From: Flavobacteriales bacterium UBA5040
Lineage (GTDB): Bacteria; Bacteroidota; Bacteroidia; Flavobacteriales; Weeksellaceae
NCBI GenBank assembly: GCA_002415135.1
Contig: DIBY01000025.1
Coordinates: 62,001-126,000 of the forward strand
Length of the DNA: 64,000 nucleotides
Direction of reading: 5' to 3'
The first letter of the stretch is position 1. Each line of letters opens with the position of its first letter. Of this stretch, positions 24,644 to 33,149 are shown in pieces. The position numbers and the translations under genes were made by a program. The notes beneath the pieces were generated by a model that did no database searches, had not been told where the DNA came from, and saw only the letters and a list, made by a program, of their open reading frames with translations.

Positions 24644-26785
24644 TTATTTTTTTAAATATTCATCGAAATAGTCGGTTACTTTCTGCATCAAATGCACTCT
24701 ATCTTTCCCTAAAACATTGTGTTCATGTCCTGGATAAACAAAATAATCCATTTGAACACCGTGATCTACCGCAGCTTTTAAAAAGTTCATGGAATGTTGC
24801 CAAACCACAACATTATCTTGCGCGCCGTGAATCATTAATAGATTCCCTTTCAAGTTTTGAACTTTGTCTAAAAGATTGGCTTGTTTGTAACCTTCAGGAT
24901 TATTTTGTGGAGAATCCATGTATCTTTCGGTGTACATTATTTCATACATATTCCAGTCAATCACTGGTCCACCTGCAACTCCTACTTTAAAAACTTCTGG
25001 ATTTTTCAACATGAAACTGGTCGTCATAAATCCACCGTAACTCCAACCGTGAATTCCTAATCGGTCGCCATCAACATAAGGCAACGACTTCAAATAAGCA
25101 ACGCCCTGCAACTGGTCTTCCATTTCAGTTTCTCCTGCATTTCTGAAAATAGCTTGTTCAAATTTCAATCCTCGATTCGATGAACCTCTTCCATCCATGG
25201 TGAAAACGATATATCCTTTTTGCGCCATAAACTCATACCACAAATTCCCCGAAGCTGGGAAACTGTCCGTCACCAACTGGGCATGTGGACCGTTGTACAA
25301 ATAAACGATCACCGGATATTTTTTGTTCGCATCGAAATCAGTTGGCAAAATTATTTTCCCAAATAATGGTGTTCCATCATCGGCTTTTAAAGTCACATTT
25401 TTAATTTCCGGTCGCTGATAGGTTTTTAAAGGATTTTCTGAAGTCAATACGTTTTTCACTTTTGAAGTATTTGTATTGATGAGATTCACGGTTCTTGGTG
25501 TAGTTGCATTGCTGTAGGTATCGTACAAATGATTTCCATCTTTACTCAAAATACCTGAGTGCATTCCAGAACCTTGATCTAACCTTTGGGTTTTAAAATT
25601 CGTCCAATCCACTTTATAAAGATGTCTTTCCATCGGTGAAACCTGCGTAGAAGTGTAGAAAATCTCTTTTTTCTTTTCATTAAAACCGAGAATATCCGTT
25701 ACCAACCAATCTCCTTTGGTCAACTGCGCAATCAAACCTTTGTCAACATTATAATGGAACAGATGATTATATCCTGTTCGCTGACTTTGCCAAATAAAAT
25801 CCGTTGTTGAATTCGGAAAAAATAATAATTGCTGTTGCGGCTCTACATATTTATCAGATTTTTCCTCAAACAACATTTTCATAAAACTTCCACTAGAAGC
25901 ATTGTATTGATTCATTTTTAAATCATTCTGATCACGATTTAAAACGCCAACAAAAACTGATTTAGAATCTGGATTCCAAGTAATGACAGTCAGATATTGT
26001 TCTGGATCACCTTCGATATTAAGAAAAGTGGTCTTATTGGTTTTAATATCATAAACGCCTAATGTCACATGATGAGAAGGCGTTCCCGCCATCGGATATT
26101 TGATGTTTTTATTGACAGCTGGCACAACGCTCCAATCGATGATCGGATAATCCTTTACCATCGACTGATCCATTCTGTAGAATGCAATTTTAGAGTTATC
26201 TGGGGAAATGAAAATTCCTTTTGTAATTCCAAACTCCCGCTGATGAACTGCTTGACCGTTCAAAATATCTTCGTTGGAATCATTGGTAATTTGAGTTACT
26301 TTTCCGTTTTTATTGAAGTAAAGATTATTTTTAATGGTATAAACAAAACCTTGATTATCACTAAACGCTTCTGTGTTTTCCGCTTCTTTAACTAAAGCGA
26401 TTCCTTCTTTAATTTTCCATTCTTTGCCGGAACGCTCGATCCAAAAGTTTTGTGAATTCTGAGTGAAATAGCCTTTGTCTTTATTTACGAAAGTAATTCT
26501 CGGAAAAGATTTTAATTTTTTATCTAAAGATAACGTCGTATTCAATTGATGCAAAGAAACCAAAGTATCTTGTTTCTGAGTTGAAAGTTCGGTTACCAAA
26601 TAACCATTTTTTGTAGCTTGATAGTAGGATTTGCCATCATCAGCCCAAGAAAATTGAGAAATATTTTTGATCGCAAGATTGCTTCTTAAACCGTTTACCG
26701 CTTCAGCAATCGTAAATTTTTGAGTTTGAGCAAAGAAAAAACTTCCTGAAAAAAGGAATAGAAAAGAGAGTTTAGATATTTTCAT
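24644..26785 (-). CDS. S9 family peptidase, dipeptidyl-peptidase IV type
   Basis: A serine peptidase of clan SC that trims dipeptides from oligopeptides. The signal peptide (about 1-20, FLFLFSGSFFFAQ) sends it to the periplasm. Residues about 90-450 form the DPP IV beta-propeller, and the last 250 residues are the alpha/beta-hydrolase domain with nucleophile Ser in GWSYGGFM (near 577), Asp in HGAQDNVV (near 655) and His in PGHEHNVL (near 690). The 713-residue length matches flavobacterial DPP IV-like enzymes used to feed on peptides. It is first of a two-gene unit with the DUF1801 gene. Confidence 0.93.
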   Translation of the reverse strand: MKISKLSFLFLFSGSFFFAQTQKFTIAEAVNGLRSNLAIKNISQFSWADDGKSYYQATKNGYLVTELSTQKQDTLVSLHQLNTTLSLDKKLKSFPRITFVNKDKGYFTQNSQNFWIERSGKEWKIKEGIALVKEAENTEAFSDNQGFVYTIKNNLYFNKNGKVTQITNDSNEDILNGQAVHQREFGITKGIFISPDNSKIAFYRMDQSMVKDYPIIDWSVVPAVNKNIKYPMAGTPSHHVTLGVYDIKTNKTTFLNIEGDPEQYLTVITWNPDSKSVFVGVLNRDQNDLKMNQYNASSGSFMKMLFEEKSDKYVEPQQQLLFFPNSTTDFIWQSQRTGYNHLFHYNVDKGLIAQLTKGDWLVTDILGFNEKKKEIFYTSTQVSPMERHLYKVDWTNFKTQRLDQGSGMHSGILSKDGNHLYDTYSNATTPRTVNLINTNTSKVKNVLTSENPLKTYQRPEIKNVTLKADDGTPLFGKIILPTDFDANKKYPVIVYLYNGPHAQLVTDSFPASGNLWYEFMAQKGYIVFTMDGRGSSNRGLKFEQAIFRNAGETEMEDQLQGVAYLKSLPYVDGDRLGIHGWSYGGFMTTSFMLKNPEVFKVGVAGGPVIDWNMYEIMYTERYMDSPQNNPEGYKQANLLDKVQNLKGNLLMIHGAQDNVVVWQHSMNFLKAAVDHGVQMDYFVYPGHEHNVLGKDRVHLMQKVTDYFDEYLKK

Positions 26786-26897
26786 TAGATATAAATAAAT
26801 ATTTTAAGATAGAAAAAGAATCCTTTAAATCAGAGGTTCTAACCTGTATTAAAAGATGGCTAAAATTAATAAATAAAATTGATTTCTTTTAAACCAA

Positions 26898-27605
26898 TTA
26901 ATTTTCTGATAAAGTGTACAAATTATTGAATGGATCTAGATCAGATTTTGGTTGATTCCATTTGTATTGATGCGTCCAGTACGCAGCTTTCATCGACAAA
27001 ATCCCTAAACCTGCACCAAAAAGTACATCTGAAATATAATGTTTGTTATTGACCATTCTCATTGCACCAACGGTGGTCGCAACGCCATAAGCAACGTACG
27101 GCACCCATTTGTGATGTTCACCATATTCGATCGCAAGCATCGTTGCTCCCGCAAAAACATTAGCCGTGTGACCAGACGGAAAAGAATAGGCAGTACCATC
27201 TGGACGCGTTTCCTTTAAAGATTTTTTTAGAATATAAACCAAACCCAGATTGACCAATTGCCCTTTAACTAAAATTGCAGTTCGATTTTTATAATCCGTT
27301 CTAGGTTTCATGCCAGCGATTTCAAATCCATAAATTGCCACAAATGGAAAAAACTGAGCGTAATCGTCCAAGTGATTTTCAAAACCGAAAAGATGTTCGT
27401 TTCGCTCTTCAACAATTTCATTTTTTAAAGATTCTTTGCCGCGACCGTCGGCAATAATTCCCGAAATCATTAATCCGGCTGGAACATACAATTTTTTGTA
27501 TCGGAAATCGAATCGCTGGTTGTCAATTTTAAGCGTATCTCTTTGTTGCGCGAAATTAACGCTCATGAAAATGAAGAAGAATAGGAAGGCGTAATAATTT
27601 TTCAT
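26898..27605 (-). CDS. PAP2-family phosphatase
   Basis: A 235-residue protein with a signal peptide (ends MSVNFAQQ) and the three PAP2 motifs: KSLKETRPDG, SFPSGHTANVFAG, and RMVNNKHYISDVLFG. The catalytic His of PSGH and the His/Asp of KHYISD are present. It would remove phosphate from lipid phosphates such as undecaprenyl pyrophosphate or phosphatidic acid, or from lipid A; the substrate is not evident. It appears monocistronic with its own -7 box and is divergent from yceI. Confidence 0.9.
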   Translation of the reverse strand: MKNYYAFLFFFIFMSVNFAQQRDTLKIDNQRFDFRYKKLYVPAGLMISGIIADGRGKESLKNEIVEERNEHLFGFENHLDDYAQFFPFVAIYGFEIAGMKPRTDYKNRTAILVKGQLVNLGLVYILKKSLKETRPDGTAYSFPSGHTANVFAGATMLAIEYGEHHKWVPYVAYGVATTVGAMRMVNNKHYISDVLFGAGLGILSMKAAYWTHQYKWNQPKSDLDPFNNLYTLSEN

Positions 27606-27621
27606 AGTGAAGTGGTAGTGA

Positions 27622-27629
27622 CAAATGTA
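27622..27629 (-). promoter_or_regulatory. -7 element TACATTTG of the PAP2 gene
   Basis: A TAnnTTTG match on the minus strand, 16 nt before the start codon. Confidence 0.5.
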
Positions 27630-27680
27630 AAAATTTATCCTTTCTTAACCTACATCAATGTTTCTCTATTTGTCTTGCAA

Positions 27681-27688
27681 TACATTTG
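27681..27688 (+). promoter_or_regulatory. -7 element TACATTTG of yceI
   Basis: A TAnnTTTG match 36 nt before the ATG at 27725. It overlaps the start of the longer in-frame reading, supporting the shorter protein. Confidence 0.5.
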
Positions 27689-27724
27689 CAATATCAAAAT
27701 CGAAAACACCTCAAATATATACTT

Positions 27725-28234
27725 ATGGCAACACAATGGAATCTAGATCAAAGTCACAGCGAAATTACTTTTAAAGTAAGACACATGATGATTTCTAATG
27801 TTAAAGGATCATTCACCAACTTTACGGCAGAAATGCACGCAGAAGATGACACTTTTAAAAACGCAAAAATTAACGCAACCATTCAAACTGATTCTGTCAG
27901 TACGAACAGTGCAGACAGAGATGCGCATTTGAAAGGGGAAGATTTTTTCAACGTAGAAGCGAATCCACAAATTACTTTCGAAACTGATTCTTTAACTAAA
28001 GAAATCACTGGTCACTTGACGATGAATGGCGTTACAAAACCAATTCAACTTGATGTTGATTTCGGTGGAATCAATGTTGATCCGTGGGGACAAACTAAAG
28101 CAGGTTTTTCTTTTGAAGGAAAAATTAAAAGAAGTGATTTCGGTTTAAACTGGAACGCAGCTCTGGAAACAGGCGGCGTTATGGTTTCCGACGATGTAAA
28201 AATCGCAGGAGAACTGCAGTTTGTGAAAGCTTAA
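27725..28234 (+). CDS. YceI-family lipid-binding protein
   Basis: A 169-residue lipocalin-like barrel of the YceI family, which binds polyisoprenoids or other long lipids. The pattern is clear: WNLDQSHSEITFKVRHM at the start, DAHLKGEDFFNVEANPQITF, and a C-terminal VSDDVKIAGELQF. There is no signal peptide from the ATG at 27725, which fits the family core exactly, so this copy should be cytoplasmic, unlike periplasmic E. coli YceI. It is monocistronic between its own -7 box and a strong terminator. Confidence 0.93.
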   Translation: MATQWNLDQSHSEITFKVRHMMISNVKGSFTNFTAEMHAEDDTFKNAKINATIQTDSVSTNSADRDAHLKGEDFFNVEANPQITFETDSLTKEITGHLTMNGVTKPIQLDVDFGGINVDPWGQTKAGFSFEGKIKRSDFGLNWNAALETGGVMVSDDVKIAGELQFVKA

Positions 28235-28256
28235 AATTCCATTTTTAGCAAAAAGT

Positions 28257-28291
28257 AAAGTCCACTCTTTGAAGTGGACTTTCTTTTTTTT
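28257..28291 (+). terminator. Rho-independent terminator of yceI
   Basis: AAAGTCCACT (28257-28266) pairs perfectly with AGTGGACTTT (28273-28282), followed by CTTTTTTTT. It may also work weakly for the convergent gene. Confidence 0.9.
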
Positions 28292-28305
28292 ATGCATCAA
28301 TCTTT

Positions 28306-28914
28306 CTAGAAAAAATACCAAAAATTGTGATTGTAAGTTTTTGATATTTTCTTGGTGCATTTTTTATCGATAATGTTTAGCTCTACTAAATCGATCACTT
28401 TTTCATTCGAGAAATCGAACTTTCCAACTTTGTCATTGAAAACCTTTTTAGAACCATTTCTGTAATGAACCGTCCATTGGTAATTAAAACTATTTACGGG
28501 CGCAATCGCTTCAAAAGCCACCGTAGTATCAGAAACTCTAACTTCTTTAAAAGCATCGATTTCAATGTCGCATTTTTGTGCATTAGTATCCAATGCGACT
28601 GACAATGGTGCTATAACTTCAATTGATTTATCACATTTAGAAGTTCCGGCTGCCGTTTTTATTTCTAATGACAAAACAGATTTTCCAGGAACAGAACCTT
28701 TTACGGTAAGAATATTTTGATTAAGATCACTTTGTGGAATTATTTTCTGATCTAAATAAATCCATTCATAAGCATTCGGTGAAGAATCACCGGAAGCATC
28801 TGTCGTATAATTCTGCCTTTCTCCGACCTGAACTTGATCCACTCCAGTGATTGTACATTGTGAAAATGCTAAACTGAAATTCAGCATGGCAAGCAATAAT
28901 ATTAGTTTTTTCAT
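28306..28914 (-). CDS. Secreted protein, PKD/Ig-like, unknown function
   Basis: Not recognised by name. The signal peptide (1-19, LNFSLAFSQ) precedes about 180 residues of predicted beta structure. Residues 20-100 resemble a PKD/Ig-like domain (VQVGERQNYTTDAS, YEWIYLD, VPGKSVLSLEIKTAAG), and a second, looser domain follows (FEAIAPVNSFNYQWTVHY). It has five cysteines. There is no lipobox and no T9SS sorting domain, so it is probably periplasmic or released. The carboxylase subunit gene upstream on the same strand starts a separate function; co-transcription is possible (28-nt gap). Confidence 0.65.
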   Translation of the reverse strand: MKKLILLLAMLNFSLAFSQCTITGVDQVQVGERQNYTTDASGDSSPNAYEWIYLDQKIIPQSDLNQNILTVKGSVPGKSVLSLEIKTAAGTSKCDKSIEVIAPLSVALDTNAQKCDIEIDAFKEVRVSDTTVAFEAIAPVNSFNYQWTVHYRNGSKKVFNDKVGKFDFSNEKVIDLVELNIIDKKCTKKISKTYNHNFWYFF

Positions 28915-28942
28915 CGGGTGTGTTTTTGTGTTGTTTTGTTCT

Positions 28943-30571
28943 TTAAACCTGAATCACTCCTAAATTAAATTTCTCTGTAATCGGCGAATGATTCGCTGCT
29001 TCGATCCCCATTGAAATCCATTTTCTGGTGTCTATTGGATTGATGATCGCATCGGTCCATAATCTCGCTGCAGCATAAGTTGGTTCGGTTTGTTTCTGAT
29101 ATTTTTTAGAAATAGTATCTAAAATTTCCTGTTCTTCCTCTGCCGAAATTTCTTTTCCCTGTTTCTTTAAAGTTGACGTTTGAATCTGAGCCAAAACTTT
29201 CGCGGCCTGACTTCCACCCATTACAGCCAAATCGGCCCAAGGCCAGGCAATAATCAAACGTGGATCATACGCTTTTCCGCACATGGCATAATTTCCAGCA
29301 CCATAAGAATTCCCTGTGATCACAGTGAATTTCGGCACTACGGAATTAGAAACGGCATTCACCATTTTCGCTCCGTCTTTGATAATTCCACCCTGCTCCG
29401 ATTTTGAACCCACCATAAATCCGGTAACATCCTGTAAAAATAGTAGTGGGATTTTCCTTTGATTACAGTTTGCAATAAATCTGGTCGATTTATCTGCGGA
29501 GTCAGAATAAATAACGCCACCAAACTGCATTTCACCTTTTCCGTTCTTTACCAATTTTCTTTGATTAGCGACAATTCCTACACTCCACCCATCAATTCGG
29601 GCAGTCGCGCAAATAATGGTTTTGCCGTAATCTCCTTTGTATTCTTCGAATTCAGAATTATCAACCAAAGACTTAATAATATCAAAAGTATCATATTGCT
29701 CCGCTCTCGAAATAGGCATATAGCCGAAAATATCTTCTAACTTTTGTTTTGGTGGGAAACTTTCAGTTCTATCGAAACCGGCTTTCTCGTAATCGCCGAT
29801 TGATTTCATGATGTTTTTAATTCGATCTAAAGCATCTTTATCATCTTTCGCTTTATAATCAGTAACGCCTGAAATTTCGCAATGCATTGTCGCACCACCT
29901 AAACTTTCATTATCAATGGTTTCCCCAATGGCAGCTTTTACCAAATAACTTCCAGCTAAAAAGATTGATCCTGTTTTATCCACAATCATCGCTTCATCAC
30001 TCATAATCGGCAAATAGGCGCCACCAGCAACACAACTTCCCATCACCGCTGAAATCTGAATAATTCCCATGGAACTCATTTTCGCGTTGTTACGGAAAAT
30101 ACGTCCGAAGTGTTCTTTATCGGGAAAAATTTCATCCTGCATTGGTAAAAAAACACCTGCAGAATCAACCAAATAAATAATTGGCAATCTATTCTCCATT
30201 GAAATTTCCTGCGCACGAAGATTCTTTTTAGCGGTGATCGGAAACCAAGCACCCGCTTTTACAGACGCATCATTGGCAACGACTAAACATTGCTTACCAG
30301 AAACGTAACCCATCTTCACTACAACTCCTGCACTTGGGCAACCGCCGTGTTCTTCATACATTTCATACCCCGCAAAAGCACCAATTTCAATAGCATCAGA
30401 ATTTTTATCAAGAAGATAATCAATTCGCTCACGAGCCGTTAACTTCCCTTCATCTCTTTGTTTCTGCAAACGTTGTTCACCACCTCCTTTCTTGATTTCA
30501 GAAAGTAAACTGTTGATTGCGCCAAGCTTTAATTTATTTTGATCTTCTCTTTTATTAAATTCTAAATCCAT
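28943..30571 (-). CDS. Acyl-CoA carboxylase, carboxyltransferase (beta) subunit
   Basis: Transfers carboxyl from biotin to an acyl-CoA. At 542 residues, with two crotonase-fold halves, it matches methylcrotonyl-CoA/propionyl-CoA carboxylase beta subunits. Visible features are KLTARERIDYLLD near the start, GGAYLPIMSDEAMIVDKTG, and the second-half oxyanion regions PLLFLQDVTGFMVG and GNSYGAGNYAMCGKAYDPR. The biotin-carrying alpha subunit is not in this window, so the acyl-CoA substrate is uncertain. The resemblance is nearest to the methylcrotonyl-CoA (leucine breakdown) group. Confidence 0.88.
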   Translation of the reverse strand: MDLEFNKREDQNKLKLGAINSLLSEIKKGGGEQRLQKQRDEGKLTARERIDYLLDKNSDAIEIGAFAGYEMYEEHGGCPSAGVVVKMGYVSGKQCLVVANDASVKAGAWFPITAKKNLRAQEISMENRLPIIYLVDSAGVFLPMQDEIFPDKEHFGRIFRNNAKMSSMGIIQISAVMGSCVAGGAYLPIMSDEAMIVDKTGSIFLAGSYLVKAAIGETIDNESLGGATMHCEISGVTDYKAKDDKDALDRIKNIMKSIGDYEKAGFDRTESFPPKQKLEDIFGYMPISRAEQYDTFDIIKSLVDNSEFEEYKGDYGKTIICATARIDGWSVGIVANQRKLVKNGKGEMQFGGVIYSDSADKSTRFIANCNQRKIPLLFLQDVTGFMVGSKSEQGGIIKDGAKMVNAVSNSVVPKFTVITGNSYGAGNYAMCGKAYDPRLIIAWPWADLAVMGGSQAAKVLAQIQTSTLKKQGKEISAEEEQEILDTISKKYQKQTEPTYAAARLWTDAIINPIDTRKWISMGIEAANHSPITEKFNLGVIQV

Positions 30572-30769
30572 ACGTGAAAAAAATTTTCTTAAAGGTAAGA
30601 TTTTTTCAAATAATACCTTCAGCGCGATGCATTAGCATTAATGATTTGAAAGACAGAAAATTATTTATTTATATTAAATAGAATCAGTCAAAATAAAAGG
30701 ACGATAACCACGTTACAATTCGAAGGAAATTATTCCTAGTTTATTTTTTTAGTAGTTTATTATTTGGAG

Positions 30770-30806
30770 ACCCTGAAAGTTACAACAGTTTTCAGGGTTT
30801 TTTTTA
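30770..30806 (+). terminator. Orphan Rho-independent terminator
   Basis: ACCCTGAAA (30770-30778) pairs with TTTCAGGGT (30790-30798), followed by eight T. The genes on either side start away from it (minus at 30571, plus at 30884), so the transcript it ends is unknown. Confidence 0.8.
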
Positions 30807-30853
30807 TTGGGAAAACCGACCGTAAATTATCCTGAAAATACAAATTGGATTTG

Positions 30854-30861
30854 TAAATTTG
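30854..30861 (+). promoter_or_regulatory. -7 element TAAATTTG of the EamA gene
   Basis: A TAnnTTTG match 22 nt before the GTG start at 30884 and downstream of the orphan terminator. Confidence 0.5.
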
Positions 30862-30883
30862 CAAAAGTTAAAAAACATAAATA

Positions 30884-31777
30884 GTGGTAAAAAACTCTGC
30901 TCTTTTCCGACTTCATATGATCGTCTTCCTTTGGGGATTTACCGCAATTTTAGGGAAATTGATCGAGTCCAATGCGCAAGCGCTAACATTCTATCGAATG
31001 CTTTTTGCTGCCATTTTCTTATTTATTTTCATTCGTTTTGTAAAAAAAGAAAGTATTAAAGTTTCTAAAAAACTTTTTATTCAGTTGTCTGCGATTGGTG
31101 GATTTATGGCTTTTCACTGGCTTTGTTTCTTTTATTCCATCAAAGTTTCTAACGTTTCAATTGCTTTAAGTTGTCTTTCGCTTTCTACTCTATTTGCTTC
31201 CATTTTGGAACCTATTATTTTTAAAAGAAAAGTCGATATTTCAGAGGTAGTCATGGGCGTTGTGATTGTAATTTGTATGGGCTTAATTTTCAAAACTGAA
31301 TTTCAATATAAAGAGGGAATCTTTTACGGAATACTCACCGCGCTTTTCGGAACTATTTTCTCTGTTTTTAATGGAAAAATATTTGGAAAAACCAGTTCAG
31401 GAAACATTATTTTTTACGAAATATTCTCAGGCTTTCTTATTTTAACGGCTTTTTTATTATTGAGTGGTCAAATTTTTCAGATCAATGAAATAAGTACTCG
31501 TGATTTAACGTTAGTTATCTTATTAGCTAGTGTTTTTACGGCTTTCCCTATGTTAGAATCAGTTAATTTGATGAAGTATATTTCGCCATTTACTTTGATC
31601 CTAACTGTAAATTTAGAACCAGTTTATGGGATTATCCTGGCTTTTTTTATCTTTGGAGAATCAGAGCAGATGAGTTCCATTTTTTATGGCGCATCGTTGA
31701 TTATGATTTTGGCAATTATCGTTAATGGAATTCTGAAATCACGGAAAAACGCAGCTGCGAAAAAAGTAAACATTTGA
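30884..31777 (+). CDS. EamA/DMT-family transporter
   Basis: A ten-helix inner-membrane carrier of the drug/metabolite transporter superfamily. Two EamA halves of about 140 residues each are seen; the first starts MIVFLWGFTAILGKLIESNA and the second starts near GIFYGILTALFGTIFSVFNG. The substrate is unknown (amino acids or metabolites are usual). The start is GTG at 30884; the ATG at 30917 would remove 11 polar residues and is possible. Its stop overlaps the start of the PorV-like gene (TGATG), which implies translational coupling. Confidence 0.88.
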   Translation: MVKNSALFRLHMIVFLWGFTAILGKLIESNAQALTFYRMLFAAIFLFIFIRFVKKESIKVSKKLFIQLSAIGGFMAFHWLCFFYSIKVSNVSIALSCLSLSTLFASILEPIIFKRKVDISEVVMGVVIVICMGLIFKTEFQYKEGIFYGILTALFGTIFSVFNGKIFGKTSSGNIIFYEIFSGFLILTAFLLLSGQIFQINEISTRDLTLVILLASVFTAFPMLESVNLMKYISPFTLILTVNLEPVYGIILAFFIFGESEQMSSIFYGASLIMILAIIVNGILKSRKNAAAKKVNI

Positions 31778-32856
31778 TGAAAAAATTATTCTTTGCCGCT
31801 TTAATAACTTCAGGAGTTTTTTCTGAAGCTCAAATTTTACGTAAATACTCCAATGAATTCCTTAGCATCGGAGCTGGCGCAAGAGGTCTTGCAATGGGTG
31901 GCGCGGTAATTTCTAATCAAAATGATGTGTATTCGCCCATGTGGAATCCTGCAGGATTAATCGGTGTTGACCGTGACTGGCAAGGCGCTGCGATGCATGC
32001 TGAATATTTTGAATCGATTGCAAAATATGACTATATTGCTTATGCAAAACCTTTGGACGGCAGTGGCGTTTTTGCAATTTCTATCGTTCGACTTGGTGTT
32101 GATAATATTTTAAATACGACACAATTAATAGATCCTGAAGGAAATATTGATTACGATAAAATTACCAGTTTTTCTCAATCCGATTATGCCGCTTTGATTT
32201 CGTACGCCTTTAATCCTGGTGGAAATCAGAAATTAGACGTCGGGGTCAACGCCAAACTTGTTTACCGAAATGTAGGAAAGTTCGCAAGCGGTTATGGTTT
32301 TGGATTTGACATCGGAGCGATTTACCATTCAGACAATGGCTGGAATTACGGTGCGGTGATGAAAGATGTGACAACAACGGTTAACTTCTGGACCGTCAAT
32401 CAAAAAGAACTTTCGGCGGTGGTGAATGGTGAGGAATTCAATCCCGCTCCGAAAGATAAACTGGAGCTAACGATGCCTAAATTAAATTTAGGAATGAGTC
32501 GTAATTTTGAAATTAATCGTGATTTAGAATTGATGCCAGAAGTTGGAATCAATGTTGATTTCGCAAAAACGGCTGCACTTATTTCTACCGATTTTGCAAG
32601 TATCACGCCTTACGCAGGCGCCGAACTTAAATTTCAGGATATGATTTTTGTTAGAGTTGGTTTAAATAGATTTCAAAATATTACTGATATAGAAAATTTA
32701 AAACGTAAAGTTTCTTTTCAACCCAGTGCTGGAATTGGAGTTAAATACCAAGGTTTAACATTGGATTACGCAATTACCAATTCAGGAATCGGCGGTTCTA
32801 ATTTCTACTCTAATTTCTTTTCTTTGAAATTGGATATGGGAGATTTCAGGAATTAA
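31777..32856 (+). CDS. PorV/PorQ-family outer-membrane barrel protein
   Basis: A signal peptide (1-18, ends SEAQ) is followed by LRKYSNEFLSIGAGARGLAM, the typical opening of the PorV/PorQ (UPF0164, FadL-like barrel) family. It then shows VYSPMWNPAGL and many amphipathic strands, ending in FFSLKLDMGDFRN. PorV shuttles or supports type IX cargo at the outer membrane. This 359-residue protein is probably a PorV-like accessory copy rather than PorV itself, which usually sits beside porU. It is coupled by a 1-nt overlap to the EamA transporter, an unusual partner. Confidence 0.8.
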   Translation: MKKLFFAALITSGVFSEAQILRKYSNEFLSIGAGARGLAMGGAVISNQNDVYSPMWNPAGLIGVDRDWQGAAMHAEYFESIAKYDYIAYAKPLDGSGVFAISIVRLGVDNILNTTQLIDPEGNIDYDKITSFSQSDYAALISYAFNPGGNQKLDVGVNAKLVYRNVGKFASGYGFGFDIGAIYHSDNGWNYGAVMKDVTTTVNFWTVNQKELSAVVNGEEFNPAPKDKLELTMPKLNLGMSRNFEINRDLELMPEVGINVDFAKTAALISTDFASITPYAGAELKFQDMIFVRVGLNRFQNITDIENLKRKVSFQPSAGIGVKYQGLTLDYAITNSGIGGSNFYSNFFSLKLDMGDFRN

Positions 32857-33105
32857 TATTTGTTTAAAAACTTGATGTAAACCACAAAGTCACAAAGGTT
32901 ATTTGTGTCTTATCAATATGTTTCCTTGCACATTAGCCATATTGATTAAAATTTTTTCAGTAAAGAGTTCATATTAGTTTAGCGTAACGCAATTTCCGAA
33001 GGAAATCTTAATGAACTTAATTCCTTCACAATTCTTAATGGTAAAATTTTCATGCTTATTTACAAAGTATTTTCCCGCAGATTGCGCAGATTTTTTTGGA
33101 CAGAA
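32857..33105. other. Convergent gap with decayed short repeats
   Basis: No gene is seen. It contains fragments common between Bacteroidota genes: ACCACAAAGTCACAAAGG (about 32881-32898), a short palindrome ATTTCC-GAA-GGAAAT (about 32991-33005), and CCCGCAGATTGCGCAGATT (about 33074-33092). Similar ACCACAAAAGTCACAAAA recurs at about 35596. Confidence 0.5.
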
Positions 33106-33129
33106 AAGCCACGAAATTTTTCGTGGCTT
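33106..33129 (-). terminator. Terminator of the aldehyde dehydrogenase gene
   Basis: AAGCCACGAAA (33106-33116) pairs perfectly with TTTCGTGGCTT (33119-33129), 21 nt past the stop codon. The minus-strand tail is TTTTCTG, a modest T run. Confidence 0.7.
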
Positions 33130-33149
33130 CTTCTCTTTTAATAAAAAAT

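Larger units (their letters stand above)
30572..30883. other. 312-nt gap with an orphan terminator
   Basis: No open frame of note is present on either strand. It holds the inverted repeat GGAAATTATTCC (about 30724-30735), a strong + strand terminator (30770-30806) with no + strand gene before it, and the -7 box of the EamA gene (30854-30861). A small non-coding RNA ending at the terminator would explain it, but no promoter for one could be named. Confidence 0.5.
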
